Positions 1-6,945 of a DNA stretch of 7,056 nucleotides are shown one piece after another. Under the pieces are notes generated by a model. That model did not search any database. It had not been told where the DNA came from and was given only the letters and a program-made list of their open reading frames with translations. A program made the position numbers and the translations under genes. Origin of the DNA: a bacterium (GTDB lineage: Bacteria > Atribacterota > Phoenicimicrobiia > Phoenicimicrobiales > Phoenicimicrobiaceae); NCBI GenBank assembly GCA_018819665.1, contig JAHJOY010000328.1, positions 1 through 7,056 of the forward strand, given 5' to 3'. How positions within the stretch are numbered: the stretch's first letter is position 1; each line of letters starts with the position of its first letter.

Positions 1-39
1 GAACATAATTTTATTGCTGAGAATTTTGTTGTTTCGAAT
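1..39 (+). mobile_element. C-terminal end of a first RtcB intein (partial)
   Basis: The first 13 codons read EHNFIAENFVVSN and are followed by Cys at 40-42, where RtcB sequence (IGGVAA...) begins. This matches intein C-terminal blocks F and G: an HNFIA segment, then a hydrophobic run ending in Asn, with a Cys as the +1 extein nucleophile. Eleven of 13 residues are identical to the end of the complete intein downstream (1609-1647), while many synonymous codon positions differ. The residue before the final Asn is Ser instead of the usual His. The N-terminal block and any endonuclease domain lie outside the window, so size and mobility cannot be judged. Confidence 0.85.
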
Positions 40-2799
40 TGTATTGGCGGAGTAGCGGCTACCTCCTTAGATAATGGAGTTATCTCTCCCGGAGGAGTGG
101 GCTTTGACATAAATTGTCTTTCCCCAGATGCATTGATTTTACATACCTTTGGTTACACCTTAAAGATTAAGGAGTTTGAAAAAAAATGGTCAAAAGAAAA
201 AATAAATTGTTTTGATTTTAAGGAGGAGAATTTAATTAATACGAGCATTATTAATTTATTTAAAAAGGTTCCCGATAATGAAGTCTATGAAATAACAACT
301 AAAACTGGTAAAACGATTATTGCCACTGAAGACCATCCTTTTTATACTAAAGATGGAATGATTCCTTTGGGGAAGTTGGAGACAGGAGACGAGGTGGCCA
401 TTTATCCTTTTGAAGGTGTCCCTTATGAAGAACCAAGCAATAAAATTATCCTTGATGAGGAGAAGGTAAAAGAATTACTTCTAAAATTAGGAAAGGGAAA
501 TAATGGGAATGGATTAAATCAAATTATATCTCATTTAAAAAAGAGAAGCCTTTTACCTTTAAGATACAATTCTCCTAAATTGCCTTATATCTTAAAAATA
601 ATGGGATATGTATTTGGAGATGGTAACATTCATTTTGTCAAAGAGAAAGGGGAAGGCGTGACTAGCTTTTATGGTAAACCTGAAGACCTTGAAGAGATAA
701 GAAGAGATATTGCTTGTATTGGATATAATTGTTCCCGGGTTTACCATAGAAAAAGAGATCATAAAATAGATACTCTTTATGGAAAATGTGAATTTTCTAA
801 CATAGAAACATTTTGTAAAGTTGTTTCAAGCAGTTTTGCTATCCTTTTAGTTGGCTTAGGAACTCCTTTGGGGAAGAAAACAAATCAAGATTATTATCTT
901 CCTTCTTGGATTATCAAGACCCCACTTTGGCAAAAAAGGCTTTTTTTGGCAGCATTTTTTGGAGCAGAACTGTCTACCCCTAAAACGATGTTGAACCATA
1001 ACTATACTTTTTATTGTCCAATGATTTCCATGAATAAACAAGAAGGTTTTATTGAGAGTGGGAGAAGATTCCTAGAAGAAATTTCTGATTTATTAGCTGA
1101 ATTTGGCGTGAAAACTCAAAAGATAAGTCAGAGAGTTGAATATGTAAATAAAGGAGGGGATATATCCCAACGTCTCCGATTAATCTTATCTGGTCAGAAT
1201 CAAGACTTAATTAACCTTTATAGTAAAATTGGTTTTGAATATAATAAAAAGCGGAGTTTTATTGCCAATACCACAGTACACTATTTAAAAGCTAAACAAT
1301 TAATTATTGAAAAAAGGAATGGAATTGCGATTCAGGCTAAAGAATTAAAAACAAAAGAAGGAATAGGAGCGAAAGCTATTTATAAACAGATTGATTCATC
1401 TTACGCTAATCTTCGATTCATTGAACGTTCAATTTATGAAGAAAGAAAAACATCTCCTAGGATTAGTTTTAATTCTCTCTCTTTTAAAGATTTTATAAAG
1501 ATAAAAACTGAAGGGGTGGGTTGTTCAGGAATGTTATGGGATGAAATTATTAGCAAACAGAAAATAGATTTCAATGATTATGTATATGATTTCACCGTGA
1601 AACATCCTCATCATAATTTCATTGCAAATAATTTTGTAGTTTCAAATTGTGGCGTACGATTAATAAGGACTAATTTAACTTTAAAAGAAGTGAAACCGAA
1701 AGTTGAACTCTTAGTTGATGAGCTATTCAGGGCTGTCCCCTCTGGAGTAGGGTCAAAAGGAAAAATAAAAATAAGTTATAATGAAATAAGAGATGTTTTA
1801 AGAAAAGGTTCTAAATGGGCTGTAGAGAGAGGTTTTGGCTGGGAAGAAGACATCTTATTTACCGAAGAAGAAGGTTGTATGAAAGATGCGAATCCTGATC
1901 TGGTTAGCAAGCATGCTATGGAAAGAGGGAAACCTCAATTGGGCACCCTCGGCTCAGGAAATCATTTCTTAGAGATTCAGGTAATCGATAAGGTTTATGA
2001 CCCTGAAGTTGCGCGGGAAATGGGATTAGAAGAAGGCCAAATTACCGTAATGATTCATTGTGGTTCCCGGGGATTGGGACATCAGGTCTGTACCGATTAT
2101 TTAGTGACTATGCAAAAGGCTGTACAGAAATACGGGATACAACTTCCCGACCGGCAATTGGCTTGTGCACCTCTGTCTTCACCGGAAGGAAAAAACTATT
2201 ATGCAGCTATGGCCTGTGCGGCAAATTATGCCTGGGCGAATCGCCAATGTATAATGCACTGGACTCGTGAAGTTTTTGCTAAGGTTTTTCGAAGCACTCC
2301 GGAAGAATTAGGATTAAAACTAATCTATGATGTGGCACATAATATTGCAAAAATAGAAGAACATGATTTGAAAGGAAAGAAAATAAAGTTGTGTGTGCAC
2401 CGGAAAGGGGCTACTCGAGCTTTCCCTCCATTTCATCCTGATATTCCGGAAAAATATAGAAAGATAGGGCAGCCGGTTTTAATTCCGGGAGATATGGGAC
2501 GTTGTTCTTATTGTTTGGTAGGAACTGAAAAAGCCATGGAAGAGACCTTTGGTTCAACCTGTCATGGAGCGGGAAGGGTGATGAGCAGAACCTCAGCAAA
2601 AAAACAGGCCAGAGGGAGAGATATTCAACAAGAATTAAGAGAAAAAGGAATAATTGTAAAAGCAGAAAGCCGAGGAACCCTGGTTGAAGAGATGTCCGAG
2701 GCTTATAAAGATGTAAGTGAAGTAGTGGAAGTAATGCATCAGACCGATATATCCAGAAAAGTGGTGAGGATGCGACCATTGGGTGTTATAAAGGGATAA
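1..2799 (+). CDS. rtcB: RNA-splicing ligase RtcB, 5'-partial, interrupted by two inteins
   Basis: RtcB joins RNA 2',3'-cyclic-phosphate or 3'-phosphate ends to 5'-OH ends using GTP and Mn2+, in tRNA splicing or RNA repair. The reading frame is open from base 1 with no stop, so the GTG at 97 is an internal Val codon and the true start is upstream. Extein pieces are 40-114 and 1648-2796. The second, 383 residues, matches the length expected after Cys98 of the 481-residue Pyrococcus horikoshii enzyme. Active-site residues visible, with inferred Pyrococcus equivalents: Asp at 106 (D95), Cys at 1648 (C98), GSGNHFLE with His at 1963 (H203), HCGSRGLGHQ with His at 2056 (H234), DVAHN with His at 2338 (H329), and STCHGAGRVMSR with His at 2563 (H404, which is guanylylated). 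The C-terminal IKG Lys corresponds to K480. No catalytic residue is missing in the visible part, so the spliced protein should be active. No archease gene is seen nearby. Confidence 0.95.
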   Translation, partial: EHNFIAENFVVSNCIGGVAATSLDNGVISPGGVGFDINCLSPDALILHTFGYTLKIKEFEKKWSKEKINCFDFKEENLINTSIINLFKKVPDNEVYEITTKTGKTIIATEDHPFYTKDGMIPLGKLETGDEVAIYPFEGVPYEEPSNKIILDEEKVKELLLKLGKGNNGNGLNQIISHLKKRSLLPLRYNSPKLPYILKIMGYVFGDGNIHFVKEKGEGVTSFYGKPEDLEEIRRDIACIGYNCSRVYHRKRDHKIDTLYGKCEFSNIETFCKVVSSSFAILLVGLGTPLGKKTNQDYYLPSWIIKTPLWQKRLFLAAFFGAELSTPKTMLNHNYTFYCPMISMNKQEGFIESGRRFLEEISDLLAEFGVKTQKISQRVEYVNKGGDISQRLRLILSGQNQDLINLYSKIGFEYNKKRSFIANTTVHYLKAKQLIIEKRNGIAIQAKELKTKEGIGAKAIYKQIDSSYANLRFIERSIYEERKTSPRISFNSLSFKDFIKIKTEGVGCSGMLWDEIISKQKIDFNDYVYDFTVKHPHHNFIANNFVVSNCGVRLIRTNLTLKEVKPKVELLVDELFRAVPSGVGSKGKIKISYNEIRDVLRKGSKWAVERGFGWEEDILFTEEEGCMKDANPDLVSKHAMERGKPQLGTLGSGNHFLEIQVIDKVYDPEVAREMGLEEGQITVMIHCGSRGLGHQVCTDYLVTMQKAVQKYGIQLPDRQLACAPLSSPEGKNYYAAMACAANYAWANRQCIMHWTREVFAKVFRSTPEELGLKLIYDVAHNIAKIEEHDLKGKKIKLCVHRKGATRAFPPFHPDIPEKYRKIGQPVLIPGDMGRCSYCLVGTEKAMEETFGSTCHGAGRVMSRTSAKKQARGRDIQQELREKGIIVKAESRGTLVEEMSEAYKDVSEVVEVMHQTDISRKVVRMRPLGVIKG
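115..1647 (+). mobile_element. Complete RtcB intein with LAGLIDADG homing endonuclease domain (511 aa)
   Basis: A protein-splicing element inserted between Asn (112-114) and Cys (1648-1650) of the RtcB motif DIN|CGVRL. It begins with Cys1 (CLSPDALIL, block A). Block B is IIATEDHPF, giving the TxxH pair T71/H74. The C-terminal blocks are VYDFTVKHPHHNFIAN and NFVVSN, with terminal Asn511 and a Cys +1 nucleophile. The penultimate residue is Ser510, not the usual His. The middle carries two LAGLIDADG-like helices, IMGYVFGDG (residues 162-170, acidic D169) and LAAFFGAEL (278-286, acidic E285), about 115 residues apart, as in monomeric two-motif endonucleases. A segment around residues 405-440 (AIQAKELKTKEGIGAKAIYK) resembles a helix-turn-helix DNA-binding module, but that is tentative. 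The same insertion site is, to my knowledge, used by RtcB inteins of Pyrococcus. Splicing and nuclease activity are inferred, not shown. Confidence 0.93.
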
Positions 2800-2801
2800 C
2801 G

Positions 2802-2838
2802 AATTAGTCGATAGTGAATAGTGAATAGTATTTAGTAA
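2802..2838 (+). repeat. Lead-in motif and degenerate 7-bp tandem repeat after rtcB
   Basis: Two bases after the rtcB stop comes AATTAGTCGATAGT (2802-2815), found again with one change after serS (4293-4306). From 2811 the sequence runs as heptamers: ATAGTGA, ATAGTGA, ATAGTAT, TTAGTAA. There is no coding potential and no T-run that would make a terminator. It looks like one module of the composite intergenic repeat found on both sides of serS. Confidence 0.6.
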
Positions 2839-2877
2839 AGAAAATAGAAGAAGTTAGAATTCAGAAGTCAGGTGTAG

Positions 2878-2898
2878 GGGCAGACCTTGTGTCTGCCC
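2878..2898. repeat. Palindromic repeat, CTTGT-loop type
   Basis: Perfect 8-bp inverted repeat GGGCAGAC / GTCTGCCC around a CTTGT loop. A diverged relative (18 of 21 bases by hand alignment) lies at 4416-4436. It could form a hairpin in RNA downstream of rtcB, but no U-run follows, so it is more likely a dispersed REP-like unit than an intrinsic terminator. Confidence 0.7.
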
Positions 2899-2910
2899 GA
2901 GATAGGTAAA

Positions 2911-2934
2911 CGTAGGACAGGCGTCTCGCCTGTC
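2911..2934. repeat. Palindromic repeat, TCT-loop type, copy 1
   Basis: Contains the perfect inverted repeat GACAGGCG / CGCCTGTC with a TCT loop (2916-2934), preceded by CGTAG. The whole 24-base unit is repeated exactly at 4439-4462 on the same strand. Exact identity in two separate spacers marks it as a dispersed repeat family. It may also form an RNA hairpin between rtcB and serS. Confidence 0.8.
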
Positions 2935-2938
2935 ACTA

Positions 2939-2964
2939 TACGCTAAACGCTACCCGCTATACGC

Positions 2965-2968
<4 letters not shown>
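2939..2968 (+). repeat. Heptamer array upstream of serS, inverted partner of the array after serS
   Basis: Four consecutive 7-mers: TACGCTA, AACGCTA, CCCGCTA, TACGCTA (2939-2966). The 22-base stretch 2947-2968 is the reverse complement of 4319-4340 except at one position, so serS is bracketed by a near-perfect 22-bp inverted pair. The 7-bp periodicity recalls the heptanucleotide short tandem repeats of cyanobacteria. No relationship is claimed. Confidence 0.75.
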
Positions 2969-4277
<1,309 letters not shown>

Positions 4278-4292
4278 ATAATTAACCAATTA

Positions 4293-4348
4293 AATTAGTC
4301 GTTAGTATTTAATTAGCGTATAGCGTACAGCGGGTAGCGTATAGGCGT
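4293..4348 (-). repeat. Composite repeat after serS: lead-in motif and inverted heptamer array
   Basis: AATTAGTCGTTAGT (4293-4306) matches 2802-2815 with one difference. From 4314 come 7-mers TAGCGTA, TAGCGTA, CAGCGGG, TAGCGTA, TAGGCGT. TAGCGTA is the reverse complement of the TACGCTA unit upstream of serS, and 4319-4340 pairs with 2947-2968 at 21 of 22 positions. The minus strand is given because the heptamer part is inverted relative to the upstream copy. The lead-in motif is not inverted. No gene is seen here. Confidence 0.7.
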
Positions 4349-4411
4349 GGGGAACAATTGCAGGAAAAAAATGCGAATACTATAAAGGCGCAAAACATCC
4401 CCCAGCCTTCC

Positions 4412-4436
4412 CGTAGGACAGGCCTTGTGTTTGCCC
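4412..4436. repeat. Diverged palindromic repeat, CTTGT-loop type with TCT-type head
   Basis: Starts with CGTAGGACAGG like the TCT-loop unit but continues CCTTGTGTTTGCCC like the CTTGT-loop unit at 2878-2898. Its stem is no longer perfect: it needs G-T pairs and has a mismatch. It is best read as a decayed or hybrid copy. It lies two bases before the next palindrome. Confidence 0.55.
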
Positions 4437-4438
4437 TC

Positions 4439-4462
4439 CGTAGGACAGGCGTCTCGCCTGTC
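4439..4462. repeat. Palindromic repeat, TCT-loop type, copy 2
   Basis: Exact 24-base copy of 2911-2934, containing GACAGGCG, a TCT loop and CGCCTGTC (4444-4462). As in the upstream spacer it directly follows a CTTGT-loop palindrome on the same strand. The left end of the IS21 element begins 6 bases further on. Confidence 0.8.
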
Positions 4463-4468
4463 TATTAG

Positions 4469-4518
4469 TGGAAATGGTAAACTAAAATGCACCTAAGGTG
4501 GAAAATAAAAATGCACCT
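4469..4518 (+). repeat. Left terminal inverted repeat of the IS21 element
   Basis: Begins TGGAAATGG and carries TGCACCT at 4488-4494 and again at 4512-4518. It aligns without gaps to the reverse complement of 6896-6945. The best-conserved blocks are AAATGG near the tip, AAATGCACCT, GGAAAA and the inner TGCACCT. The repeated heptamer is the likely transposase-binding site (inferred from IS21 biology). Confidence 0.8.
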
Positions 4519-4540
4519 TTTAAAAGAAACAGTTCTTTAC

Positions 4541-4546
4541 TATAGT
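4541..4546 (+). promoter_or_regulatory. Possible -10 box for istAB
   Basis: TATAGT lies inside the 10-bp perfect palindrome TACTATAGTA (4538-4547), about 40 bases before istA. A related ATACTATA recurs at 4561-4568. No good -35 is visible. The palindrome could equally be a regulator site. This is a weak call. Confidence 0.2.
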
Positions 4547-4584
4547 ATGAATAAGAATCAATACTATAAGGAAAGGACTGATCT

Positions 4585-6138
4585 ATGGTTAACAAGATTA
4601 TGTATCAAAAGATTCAGCATTTTAAAAGAAGAGGGTTTACCAAAGCAGACATTGTAAGAGAAACCGGATTAAACAAGCGGACAGTATTTAAATATTACGA
4701 TATGTCAGAGAAAAAATACGCTCGGTATATAGAAAAAGTGAGATATCGGAGCAAGTTATTTGAGCCTTATCAGTCCCCTATTCTTGATCTATACCAAGTA
4801 AATGACTTTCAAAGACTGGAAAAATCGGCGGTGTATGATTATCTTGAAGAGAAACTAGGATCTTTGCCGGGTACGGAGAGGAGTTTCCGCAGCTATATCA
4901 GCTTCCTGGTAGAGACAGAACAGCTGAAATTAAATGGTAATAAACGGATATATTCTCCGGTGGCAGAGCTTCCCTACGGCAAGCAGCTGCAGATTGATTT
5001 CGGAGAATACCGTACCAAAAGTGGCTTAAAGCTCTATATATTTGCAGCGGTTTTATCTGCCAGCCGCTACAAATACTGTGCCTTACAGGATAGACCCTTT
5101 ACTACCCTGGATTTAATCAACCATCTTCTGGATTGCTTCCAGTACATGGGAGGAATGCCCGAAGAACTGGTAATAGACCAGGATAAGGTGATGGTAGTAA
5201 GTGAAAACAGAGGAGATATCATCTACACCAGGGATTTTAAGCAGTTTATAGAAGAAATGGATTTAAAGATGTATGTCTGCCGGAAGAGTGATCCGGAGAG
5301 CAAGGGCAAGATAGAGAATCTGATTAAGTTCATCAAGAGGAACTTTTTAAGGATAAGAGATTTTGAAAACATTGAAGAGGCTAAGGAAAGGCTGTCCAAG
5401 TGGTTAAACCGGCGGGCCAATGGCAAGATTTCACTGGCCACCCGGCGTATCCCTCAAGAAATGTTTAGCGAAGAGAAGGCCTATTTGAGGACCTTGAAAA
5501 ATTCCATCTACCGGAAGGATACTTCAAATTCCAGAGAGAGACGGAAAGCAGATATTATGGGTCAGATATCGGTGAATGCTGGTAAGTATCCGGTCCCCTT
5601 GGAATATCGGGAGCGGGAAGTAGAGATCTATAAAACCGCAGAAAGGCTTTTTATCTACGATATCCGTACCGGAGAAAAGATAGCAGAACATGCTATATCT
5701 CCCATCCCGGGAAGCCGGATAGCAAACCGGGCCAGACATCACCACAAAGAGCACAGTCAGAGGGAATTGAAAGAGGAGCTAAAGAGCCTTTTTGCCTTAG
5801 ATAGCTGGAGTGAATTTGTAGATAAGAACTTTCGGATGTATACCCGTTATTTCCGGGATCAGTATAATGATGCACTAAAGAAATTCTCCCAGGAAATAGA
5901 AAGGGAGCATCTAGGACAGGCTATAGACCTATGTCTGGAAAATCGGACTTACACCATGGCAAATCTATACGATACTTATCAGTATTACCAACAGGAAGCC
6001 GAGTTAGCCCTGCCAAAGGTAGAAATTGTTTCTAGGTTAAGGGATATCCCGCAGGAGAAGAAAGCCTTTCAAGTAGAAAAGAGAGATATCGGAATTTATC
6101 ATAACCTGGTAAATGCCTCCTCGGAGGTCCGGCCATGA
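4585..6138 (+). CDS. istA: IS21-family transposase IstA
   Basis: A DDE transposase that binds the IS ends and catalyses strand transfer with the help of IstB. It has 517 residues, normal for the family. An N-terminal helix-turn-helix spans about residues 10-40 (FKRRGFTKADIVRETGLNKR). The catalytic domain shows QIDFGE (D138), VIDQDK (D198, with D200 as an alternative) and SKGKIENLIKFIKRNF (E244), fitting the D-D-E pattern and the KGK[IV]E signature of IstA. The C-terminal part is rich in charged residues and HHHKEHSQRELK-type sequence, plausible for the region that contacts IstB and DNA. The start at 4585 has GGA 8-10 bases upstream within GAAAGGA. The ATG at 4600 is a less likely alternative. 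The stop overlaps the istB start as ATGA. No frameshift or missing catalytic residue was seen, so it appears functional. Confidence 0.93.
   Translation: MVNKIMYQKIQHFKRRGFTKADIVRETGLNKRTVFKYYDMSEKKYARYIEKVRYRSKLFEPYQSPILDLYQVNDFQRLEKSAVYDYLEEKLGSLPGTERSFRSYISFLVETEQLKLNGNKRIYSPVAELPYGKQLQIDFGEYRTKSGLKLYIFAAVLSASRYKYCALQDRPFTTLDLINHLLDCFQYMGGMPEELVIDQDKVMVVSENRGDIIYTRDFKQFIEEMDLKMYVCRKSDPESKGKIENLIKFIKRNFLRIRDFENIEEAKERLSKWLNRRANGKISLATRRIPQEMFSEEKAYLRTLKNSIYRKDTSNSRERRKADIMGQISVNAGKYPVPLEYREREVEIYKTAERLFIYDIRTGEKIAEHAISPIPGSRIANRARHHHKEHSQRELKEELKSLFALDSWSEFVDKNFRMYTRYFRDQYNDALKKFSQEIEREHLGQAIDLCLENRTYTMANLYDTYQYYQQEAELALPKVEIVSRLRDIPQEKKAFQVEKRDIGIYHNLVNASSEVRP
6123..6128 (+). promoter_or_regulatory. 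Ribosome binding site of istB inside istA
   Basis: GGAGGT lies within the last codons of istA, 6 bases before the istB ATG. It supports translational coupling through the ATGA overlap and fixes the istB start at 6135. Confidence 0.75.
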
Positions 6139-6875
6139 AAAAATATCAGCAGATAGTCAACTTACTGGAAAACTTAAAGCTTAAAGGAATGATCCCTAAT
6201 CTGGATAGTGAGATAACCGAGGCAGAAGAAAAGAAAATATCCTATTTGAGTTTTTTGGACCTTCTTTTAAAGGCGGAGATAAACTACCGGACAGAAAGAA
6301 GGCTCAAACGTAATCTGGTAGGAGCCCATTTTCCGGTAGAAAAAGATCTGGATAATTTCCAATTTGCCAGAGTAAAAGGCATCACTAAGTCAGACTTATC
6401 GGCTCTTCTGGATTTCCTATGGCTGGATAATCACAGCAATCTGTTGTTTTTCGGTCCACCCGGCTTGGGGAAAACGCATCTATCCATAGCTATCGGACTG
6501 AAGGCCATACAGGCAGGTTACACGGTATGCTTTGAACGGGTGGCATCACTTATCAAGCTGTTAAAGATGGCCGATATTCAGCGCAAGGCCGGCTTTAGAC
6601 TGAATCGTATTTTAAAAGCAGATCTGATGATCATCGATGAGATAGGCTATACGCCCATAGAAAGAAAGGAGGCTAATCTATTTTTTAACCTGATAAGTGA
6701 GCTTTACGAGAAGGCATCTGTAATCATTACGTCTAATAAAAGATTTGATGAGTGGGCTGAAATGATGGGTGATGAAGTGATGACTGTAGCCATGCTAGAC
6801 CGGCTGCTCCATCATTCCAAAGTATTCAACTTAAGTGGAGAATCATTTAGAATTCAAAAAGAAGAGGAGGATTAA
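6135..6875 (+). CDS. istB: IS21-family helper ATPase IstB
   Basis: An AAA+ ATPase related to DnaC/DnaA that assembles on target DNA and stimulates IstA. It has 246 residues, full length for the family. The N-terminal helical part (about 1-95) includes MKKYQQIVNLLENLKLKGM, typical of IstB. The ATPase core has Walker A GPPGLGKT (107-114), Walker B LMIIDEIG (164-171, D168/E169), the sensor-like IITSNKRFDEW (197-207, N201) and the characteristic DRLLHHSKVFNLSGESFR (222-239), whose Arg223 is in the usual place for an arginine finger. It overlaps istA by 4 bases and is presumably made from the same transcript. The ORF ends 20 bases before the right inverted repeat. All motifs are intact. Confidence 0.95.
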   Translation: MKKYQQIVNLLENLKLKGMIPNLDSEITEAEEKKISYLSFLDLLLKAEINYRTERRLKRNLVGAHFPVEKDLDNFQFARVKGITKSDLSALLDFLWLDNHSNLLFFGPPGLGKTHLSIAIGLKAIQAGYTVCFERVASLIKLLKMADIQRKAGFRLNRILKADLMIIDEIGYTPIERKEANLFFNLISELYEKASVIITSNKRFDEWAEMMGDEVMTVAMLDRLLHHSKVFNLSGESFRIQKEEED

Positions 6876-6895
6876 ACCATTTTTTTCTTTCTAGG

Positions 6896-6945
6896 AGGTG
6901 CAAAATTGTTTTCCGCGCAAGGTGCATTTCTACTTGCCATTTACA
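6896..6945 (-). repeat. Right terminal inverted repeat of the IS21 element
   Basis: Reverse complement begins TGTAAATGG and has TGCACCT at positions equivalent to the left end (AGGTGCA at 6920-6926 and 6896-6902). It is the gap-free partner of 4469-4518. The inner copy also forms AGGAGGT with preceding bases, a Shine-Dalgarno look-alike that is probably incidental. Confidence 0.8.

Larger units (their letters stand above)
4469..6945 (+). mobile_element. IS21-family insertion sequence, complete
   Basis: The 2477-bp unit contains istA and istB in the order and overlap typical of IS21, bounded by imperfect inverted ends that begin TG and end CA. The ends match over 50 bp at about 36 positions by hand count. 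Each end holds two copies of TGCACCT with starts 24 bp apart, as expected for the multiple terminal repeats of this family. Both reading frames and both ends are intact, so the element may be mobile. No convincing 4-8 bp target duplication is visible: the last left-flank bases are TCTATTAG and the first right-flank bases ACAAGCTA. The outer boundaries were set by where the end similarity stops and could be off by a few bases. Confidence 0.9.

Noticed and set aside
97..99. GTG at 97 as the start of a 900-residue protein
   Set aside because: The frame is open to base 1 and the upstream codons encode an intein end and conserved RtcB sequence (IGGVAA...GVISPGG). It is an internal Val codon.
2058..2270. 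70-codon plus-strand frame inside rtcB
   Set aside because: It overlaps the conserved HCGSRGLGHQ region in another frame and has no recognisable features.
2411..2779. 122-codon minus-strand frame opposite rtcB
   Set aside because: It lies fully opposite conserved ligase-coding sequence, has no recognisable family and is a low-complexity Leu/Pro/Ser shadow.
2878..2934. Intrinsic terminators for rtcB
   Set aside because: The hairpins are good but neither is followed by a T-run, and the same units recur in another spacer, so a repeat family explains them better.
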